64,000 bases of DNA from Pachyseris speciosa (taxonomy: Eukaryota > Cnidaria > Anthozoa > Scleractinia > Pachyseridae): positions 452,501-516,500 of the forward strand of contig JAEMWC010000616.1 of assembly GCA_016490735.1 (NCBI GenBank), read 5' to 3'. Within the stretch, counting starts at the first letter, position 1, and every line of letters starts with the position of its first letter. The notes beneath the pieces are model-generated. The model ran no database searches. It saw only the letters and a list, made by a program, of their open reading frames with translations, and had not been told where the DNA came from. Position numbers and translations under genes: made by a program. Below, piece after piece: positions 59,759-64,000 of the stretch.

Positions 59759-62030
59759 GTCTGAAAAATTAATGTTTTTTTGATTTGTCCATTCACTTTG
59801 TTGAGCAGTTTTTAAAGGTTCTGTAGCATCCTTTTGATTAAGATCCAATGATCCCTCTTATTACCAAGTTAAAAACTGGAATACTGTTCAAGGCTTGGCC
59901 TCTAAAATAAGTGATTTTTGAAAATGCCTCATTTAATGCCTTCTTTAATTTAGTGGTAAGATATTGTGCCATTTTTTAGGACGAATACACTCTTCTACTG
60001 TTGGTTGTACCTAGTACAGTCAAACCTCAATTATCCGGACTCAATGGGACTGGAGTGAGTAGTCCAGATAATTGAGAGTCTTTATAATCGAAATTATGAA
60101 TATTAATCAGATAAAAATGAATTAATTAGGAAACCATAATTTCACTTAGCAACAAAACAAGTCTCAGTATTATGAAAGGTGTTCGTCATCGTGGTTTCAC
60201 AATTGAGTCACAAAGATATGGATTGCGACGTTTTGACCGCTATACTGCTGGTCTTCATCAGGCGATGGTGTTGGCTGGCTGTGTGTGAGTATAAGAAGCA
60301 CCGTGGCTGGTGGTGATTGGTGCATTTCGATCCTCGCTTAGGCTGTTGTTGATTGGAGGATTTCGATCCTTGTTGTTCAGACTAGAAATTGTTCCCTCAG
60401 TGGTTTCAGCCAATCAGAACTCAACCTGAGCTCAATGGTGCTTACAAAGCCGTTTCAAATGTACTTTTTAATGCCTAAATTAAAAAGAATTCAAAAGGAT
60501 ACAGTGTTTTAGGGATCTTCATCCTACCTTATTAATATTCGTGAAAATGATGGGACCAGAAGACGTGGCTGTAGATGCTGCTTAATGTAAACCGGAAAGT
60601 ACTGCGTGGCAGCAATTTCTCAAAACAAAACAAAAAAAAAATGGAGCAACTGCTTTATACTACTTTTCAAGGCTGCAAATTGGTTTTTACTGGAATTAAC
60701 TCTCTGAGATAGAATCGAAGGGTATTCCGCAAAAGGGGCATACATCGCTTTTTGCCTTAAAATCCAAAATATCTCTAAATTCACTCTGCTTTGGCATATA
60801 GGGGGATTCATGCTGACGTCATTGTTGTCATTGTTGACGTCATTTTTGCTCATTTGCATACGGCTTTGCTTACAGAAGGAAACATGTTAGATGTGATTTG
60901 ACTCCAGGCAGCTAAAGAGCTGGTGAAATTTAATACATTGTGAAATTTTTAACTCTAGGTATAGTATTCAAGGAGATATTGTCTTCCAAAAACTGCAAAA
61001 TTCCTGGGTGGCAAAAGCACTAATGAGCTCATACATTCTTTGCAAAATTTTGAGTTTTTAAACCCGTGTTGCACAAAAAGTATTCAATACAGGAGGCTCA
61101 TATTCACTGGCAGAGTTATTCATAGCACAACCTTTCAATATTCAGAACTGATTTATTTGTAGCTCCATCAGAAACTGAATTGTTCATGCTAATGAGGCAA
61201 ATATTGTAACTGAACAAGGATTCCCCTATAGACTGGAAATGGTGTCAGCAATAAAGTTCTGTACTTATTTTGCGATTAGAAAGTTAGCATCCAGAGTATT
61301 AGCTTATGACTTTTCCCACTGAAACTCAAGAAACAGAAACAAAAGGATCTGGTGCATGGTTGATTTCTTTGTTTTGAGTTGATTCAGTTTTAGGCAAAAG
61401 TCAAAGGCTAATTTGCTGAATCCAGGCCTTTAAATCGCAAAATAAGTGCAGAACTTTATTTCTGACACCATAACCAGTCTGTATGCCAAAGTATATTAAT
61501 GTAAAAAATGTGTCTTTATATTAGTGATTGATGTAATAAGATAATATTTATTGTCCATTTTCTGTTTAATGCCGCATTTACCTTTAGCATGGTGGCAACC
61601 AGCTCGAAAGCCAGTGGCTACTGTGGTTGCCGGGCACATATCTTTTTTCTGTTGTTCTTTGGTTTTATCATGTATTATATATATCTTCTGTCGAAAGTAT
61701 TATAGTTTTGACAAGTTGTAATTGATGTAAATAGTGCATAATAATAAAGAAGTTGAAGAAGTTAGAGTGAATTTAGAGAGATTTGGATTTTAAGGCAAAC
61801 AAGCGATATACGCCCCTTTTGTAGAATACCGTTCAATTGCAAGCTTAAGAAACTCTCCAATAACCTTTCCTCTAATCTGCTCCCTTACGGTTGTTAACTA
61901 CTTCTCATCTTTTTAACAAAACAGGACAGCAAAGATTCACAAGTTGAACTTGTGCCCCATTCCCAAGCAAACAACACAATGACAAGCTTAGATCACGTGA
62001 TGACTGACCAAACTTGGACACTGAGCGTTG
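52369..62030 (+). CDS. Gene of unknown function: Cys/His motif plus coiled coil, at least six exons
   Basis: Exons 52369-52539, 53823-53927, 55101-55233, 56931-57781, 59353-59457 and 61925-62030 join in phase with GT-AG ends. The protein starts MESAVLDLARKTSKKCQIEG, with a C-x4-C-x12-C-x2-H pattern (CQIEGC ... CRKH) that could bind one metal ion, followed by a lysine-rich run (KQNYNKKKKRKAH) that could be a nuclear signal. Exons 2 and 3 are a charged helix likely to coil (EEKCLMEQKYASMLQQVLAQ ... KIKEIQERKLKKEQ). Exon 4 is long, Ser/Thr/Gln-rich and unstructured. Exon 5 ends DDFLLQMLQ, amphipathic. The last exon seen ends at donor GTATGT (62031) or reads on to TGA 62036-62038. I do not recognise the family; a nuclear role is suggested only by composition. 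Confidence 0.7.
52540..53822. other. Intron 1 of the unknown gene
   Basis: AT-rich with no repeat or exon-like feature recognised. Confidence 0.4.
53823..53927 (+). CDS. Unknown gene, exon 2
   Basis: 35 codons, EMPSDSIENQLAEEKCLMEQ onward, phase 0 both sides, donor GTAAGG. Start of the predicted coiled coil. Confidence 0.75.
54632..54946. mobile_element. MITE with GTTTCAAACGTCGTGC ends, copy 2
   Basis: Begins CAGGCCTGTTTCAAATGTCA and ends ACGTTTGAAACGAGCCTCAT. Shorter than the copy at 10891-11277 because it lacks the internal palindrome. In intron 2 of the unknown gene. Confidence 0.75.
55101..55233 (+). CDS. Unknown gene, exon 3
   Basis: Reads ELLQSENVIQVLRAHQQKVK and on to a Lys/Glu-rich helix; phase 0 in, phase 1 out at GTAATG. 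Confidence 0.75.
55319..55532. mobile_element. Foldback element, GGGCTGAG(G/A)GCATAACCGACC family, copy 1
   Basis: GAAGGGCTGAGGGCATAACC at the left and GGTTATGCCCTCAGCCCTTC at the right, arms of about 45 bases including AAATGACTTTTAGGGC. A second member is at 57811-58166. Confidence 0.8.
55748..56037 (-). mobile_element. tRNA-derived SINE, near full length
   Basis: On the minus strand a tRNA-like head carries an A box (TGGCGTAGTGG, + 56019-56029 reversed) and a B box (GGTTCGATTCC, + 55976-55986 reversed) 33 bases apart, typical of RNA polymerase III promoters. A unique body and a 3' end with repeated TTGATTTGATT and (ATT)n follow. The tail matches 12597-12720. It lies in intron 3 of the unknown gene. 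It is not a functional tRNA gene: no acceptor-stem pairing is evident and the sequence continues into the SINE body. Confidence 0.85.
56371..56694. mobile_element. Foldback MITE with 8-base target duplication GGTTCTAG
   Basis: GGTTCTAG stands at 56363-56370 and 56695-56702. The ends TAGCCTCCTTCGCAGACGTC and GACGTCTGCGAAGGAGGCTA are inverted, and the arms extend inward (CCACGAACATCTGCTGAACT / AGCAGACGTTCGTGG). An eight-base duplication is the hallmark of hAT-type transposition. Confidence 0.85.
56931..57781 (+). CDS. Unknown gene, exon 4 (long, low complexity)
   Basis: 284 codons, phase 1 in and 0 out. Lys/Ser-rich start (KKPQHSKKSPAKAVALKNVQ), then Ser/Thr/Gln-rich sequence with no domain recognised. 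Donor GTAAAA. Confidence 0.78.
57811..58166. mobile_element. Foldback element, GCTGAGAGCATAACCGACC family, copy 2
   Basis: GCTGAGAGCATAACCGACCT at the left and TAGGTTGGTTATGCTCTCAG at the right; inner arms include CAGATTTGTCCAAATTTT / AAATTTGGACAAATCTAAGC. It begins 29 bases after the exon 4 donor. Confidence 0.78.
58420..58630. repeat. Probable dispersed repeat with a G-rich tract
   Basis: A G-run (58465-58482) is followed by GTATGTGCCGCTGGTCTCTC and ATAGACCCCATCTTAGTCAC. The G-run and the GGGGT(C/A) phrasing recall interspersed repeats seen in coral genomes; assignment from memory only. Confidence 0.35.
59298..59323. repeat. (TATG)n microsatellite
   Basis: Six units of GTAT/TATG, about 30 bases before exon 5 of the unknown gene. 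Confidence 0.9.
59353..59457 (+). CDS. Unknown gene, exon 5
   Basis: 35 codons (GDMSQNWPNQMIPETATGRL, then QTPGIHDDFLLQMLQ), phase 0 both sides, donor GTAAAA. Confidence 0.7.
59724..59758. repeat. (ATT)n microsatellite
   Basis: About eleven TTA/ATT units after an AATAAAG; may be the tail of a retroposed element. Confidence 0.8.
60175..60385 (-). mobile_element. Second copy of the element inserted at 31065
   Basis: In reverse complement it follows the 31065-31291 sequence (GTTCGTCATCGTGGTTT, TCATCAGGCGAT, CACCGTGGCTGGTGGTGATT, CTTAGGCTGTTGTTGATTGG). It extends a little further at one end (GATTTCGATCCTT). Confidence 0.7.
60797..61230 (+). mobile_element. 430-bp MITE with TATAGGGG ends, copy 3, inserted in a foldback arm
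   Basis: Begins TATAGGGGGATTCATGC, ends GGATTCCCCTATA. The flanks CTTTGGCATA and GACTGG, read together, restore the complement of CCAGTCTGTATGCCAAAG at 61474-61491. The MITE therefore split the left arm of an older foldback at a TA. Confidence 0.8.
61231..61491. mobile_element. Foldback element with GACTGG(A/T)(A/T)ATGGTGTCAG arms
   Basis: GACTGGAAATGGTGTCAGCA, then ATAAAGTTCTG, is complemented by CAGAACTTTATTTCTGACAC and CATAACCAGTC (to 61479). Its left arm continues across the inserted MITE into CTTTGGCATA at about 60789-60798. Confidence 0.75.
61925..62030 (+). CDS. Unknown gene, exon 6 (possibly the last)
   Basis: DSKDSQVELVPHSQANNTMT, then SLDHVMTDQTWTLSV. It ends at donor GTATGT in phase 1 or reads two codons on to TGA 62036. 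If spliced, the next exon is outside or unseen in the window. Confidence 0.6.
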
Positions 62031-62038
62031 GTATGTGA

Positions 62039-62422
62039 CGTCGGCAGGCTTGGCTGCTTAGGTGATGAGAATGCGCATGTTCAGTTAACGTTTTTCGAAA
62101 ACTACTGAGAGCGAACTCAGAGAGCGCATTTTTTTTTTTTTTTTTTTATATCCACGTTATTTATACATGCCGTTTAGTAATATTTTTCTCTAACTCTTTT
62201 CTTAAACTGTTCCTTCGTGGAGAGAGTTGGTTTAAACGTCAAAGAAGATTCAGAACATTCCATTTATTTCTGTAATAACTAATCAAGTCATAAGAAAAGT
62301 TTGAAAGACAGGCCAAAGGGCGTCGCAAACGTCTGTGCTCCCGTTTGTTGACGAGATACAAGAGTTATGGAGAGTTGCCTGTATGGGTAAAAACTCGACG
62401 TGTCTAATCACGACTTAATTAG
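62039..62422. other. Non-coding sequence after exon 6
   Basis: Holds a T-run (62130-62148) and otherwise nothing I recognise. Confidence 0.4.
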
Positions 62423-62795
62423 AGAGCTTGAGCAACGACGACGACAACGACAATTAAAACGTCTTTTCAGTGTAACTTCTCGTTATTGTAACTCTTTTGC
62501 GATATTTCCAACTTGTTTAACTTGAAAAATGCTGGCGACCTATCCTGGAACTAAATTAGTAAAAACGACATTGAAGTTTGGAAAAAGAAAGAAGAGTTCA
62601 CCGTCATACGCTCACGTTCTCCACAAAAGCTAAAACGTGGTCATTTCACGTTGTTGTTTTGCAGAGGACGGCAAAGAAATGTACCAAAATGTAAAACGCA
62701 CAAGCAGAGCGCCGGATTGTTTCTGCTCATTAATCCCATTGTTTTGTGGCGTTCTCGTTGACGTTGCTGTCCTCGTTGCTTAAGCTCTCTAAATT
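62423..62795. mobile_element. MITE, uninterrupted relative of 30768-31375 (reversed)
   Basis: Begins AGAGAGCTTGAGCAACGACG and ends CCTCGTTGCTTAAGCTCTCT. It shares, in reverse, ACATTTTGGTACATTTCTTT and the GTTTTGTGGCGTTCTCGTTG end with the 30.8-kb copy. It has no insert at the site where that copy is interrupted. Confidence 0.75.
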
Positions 62796-63820
62796 CAAAA
62801 ACGTCTGTTTGCCCGTGAAGGGGGCAAATGAGCTCGCGTGCACTGACGAAACAAAAATGTAAGATTTCAATAAACACGTGCCCTGCAATGATTATTAAAT
62901 TATATGCAAGGTAAAACTATCAGAGGTCCGTGAAACCCAGCTTTGTTAGTCGTGTTCAGGATGGCTATTTTGTGGCTTTCAATACCAAGTGATGCGTTTT
63001 TGCGTATTGTCCTTTTACAACATTAAAACAAGACTCTTTAACTCTTTTTCAAAAGTGAACATTTCGAAAACTCATTTTTTTTTTGCGAAAACTTGGGCTT
63101 GATGGAAATTTTTGCCACATCTCTCGTCAAATATACACCGGCCAAGTGTTCTGAAAATCCCTTGTTGCGGGTGATGCCTGTGCAGGAGTTTTAGCTGACG
63201 GGGGAAACATGTTTAGAACGAGAAACTGAACCGAAACATTCCTTTCCTGGGACGCAAGGTAAACTAATCAGCAATTATGCAGAAACCTTTTTATCGAAAT
63301 ATCTTCAAACTTTTACAAGCTTTTTACTACTCGATGTTTAGTCACTTTTTATAACTTTTTCCTAGGTATTATTTTATCTATATGTTTTACGACATAGGTA
63401 CAAATACTATTTCTCTAAATATGTTTTTAATTTTGTAGTTTCTCCTTTTGCTAAATTTTTCTAAAGTATGATGGTACGGTACCTTGTAGAAGGTGAAATG
63501 AACTCACTCAAATTACACACCACAAAAGTTTATATAATAAAGGATTAATATAACTGAGATAGGGTTGCAGTAATTTCTGTGTTTGATTAAACATATATCA
63601 CAAGAAACTGTCGGCAACAATTTTCCCCAACAAAAAGACTCGTTTCTGCATCCTAAAGCCTAGTTTCCACGAGGATACACGCCTAACAGCTTACCTTATT
63701 ATAGGAAATTAACGATGCACTTTATTAACGCGATTTATCTTAATTTACGTCGATGTTCATTTTAAATCACACTATTTTACATCGATGTTTTACAGCACCT
63801 TTCTTTCAATAACAAAACCA
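62796..63820. other. Right-hand spacer, no recognised feature
   Basis: AT-rich sequence with short open frames only. Confidence 0.4.
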
Positions 63821-63872
63821 TACCCTGCGAGCAGAGTCTCGGAAGATCGAAGGAGACTCTGCTCGCAGGGTA
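63821..63872. mobile_element. Short hairpin of the TACCCTGCGAGCAGAG family
   Basis: TACCCTGCGAGCAGAGTCTC and GAGACTCTGCTCGCAGGGTA are perfect inverted arms around a 12-base loop GGAAGATCGAAG. Same terminus as 9998-10113. Confidence 0.8.
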
Positions 63873-64000
63873 CTCTTCGGAGTAACTATCTAACACCCCC
63901 GGGGGGCGTACTCCCAGAACTGCACGGTCACCTCTATGGTTATTTCCAAGCCGCCTTGAACCATTGGAGACGGACTGGAAATGCTGTTTTTTTTTCTCCT

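Larger units (their letters stand above)
60700..61836. mobile_element. Nested foldback cluster: outer arms
   Basis: GCCTTAAAATCCAAAATATC with TCTCTAAATTCACTCT at about 60700-60788 is matched in reverse complement by AGAGTGAATTTAGAGAGATT and TTTTAAGGCAAACAAGCGAT at about 61763-61836. Between the arms lie the MITE 60797-61230 and the foldback with arms at 61231 and 61479. Confidence 0.65.

Overview
The window looks like nuclear DNA of a cnidarian, most likely an anthozoan such as a hexacoral. It is AT-rich and intron-rich with canonical GT-AG introns. It carries many short foldback elements (MITEs), a tRNA-derived SINE, microsatellites and a C2H2-type protein family that I associate with cnidarian genomes. 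The taxon is an inference; no marker in the window fixes it.

The dominant locus (about 4.85-41.4 kb, + strand) is an inverted-formin (INF2-like) gene. Its common body can be followed exon by exon: the rest of the DID armadillo domain (24.5-29.2 kb), a proline-rich FH1 region (29.7-30.45 kb), the FH2 actin-assembly domain (30.5-35.2 kb) and a WH2/DAD motif (35.6 kb). Upstream of this body lie six related first coding exons (1A-1F) spread over 17 kb. Each starts with its own ATG, encodes the same N-terminal half of the DID, and ends at a GT donor in the same phase (codon position 1, last base G). All six can therefore join the single acceptor at 24527. This predicts six formins with interchangeable autoinhibitory domains on one constant FH1-FH2-DAD engine, chosen by promoter, in the style of clustered protocadherins. 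At the 3' end the WH2/DAD exon either reads into a stop (35902) or can splice in phase to a long charged exon at 39592-41365, giving two possible C-termini.

Left flank: a broken C-terminal fragment of a C2H2-type protein (about 0.3-0.9 kb), a repeat block built on a TCTGAAATAGGGTA motif, and the first coding exon of DPH3 on the - strand (3816-3923), divergent from the formin. Right flank: a near-identical 0.77-kb tandem duplication (41.96-43.5 kb), a two-exon TLC-domain membrane protein gene on the - strand (44.7-48.0 kb), and a + strand gene of unknown function with at least six exons (52.4-62.0 kb).

Many reading frames break at short homopolymers (exons 1C and 1E, FH1, the long C-terminal exon, the TLC gene, the C2H2 fragment). 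The two copies of the tandem duplication also differ mainly in homopolymer length. The simplest reading is homopolymer-length error in this assembly rather than decay of all these genes. Introns and spacers hold several families of non-autonomous elements, some nested, with readable target-site duplications.
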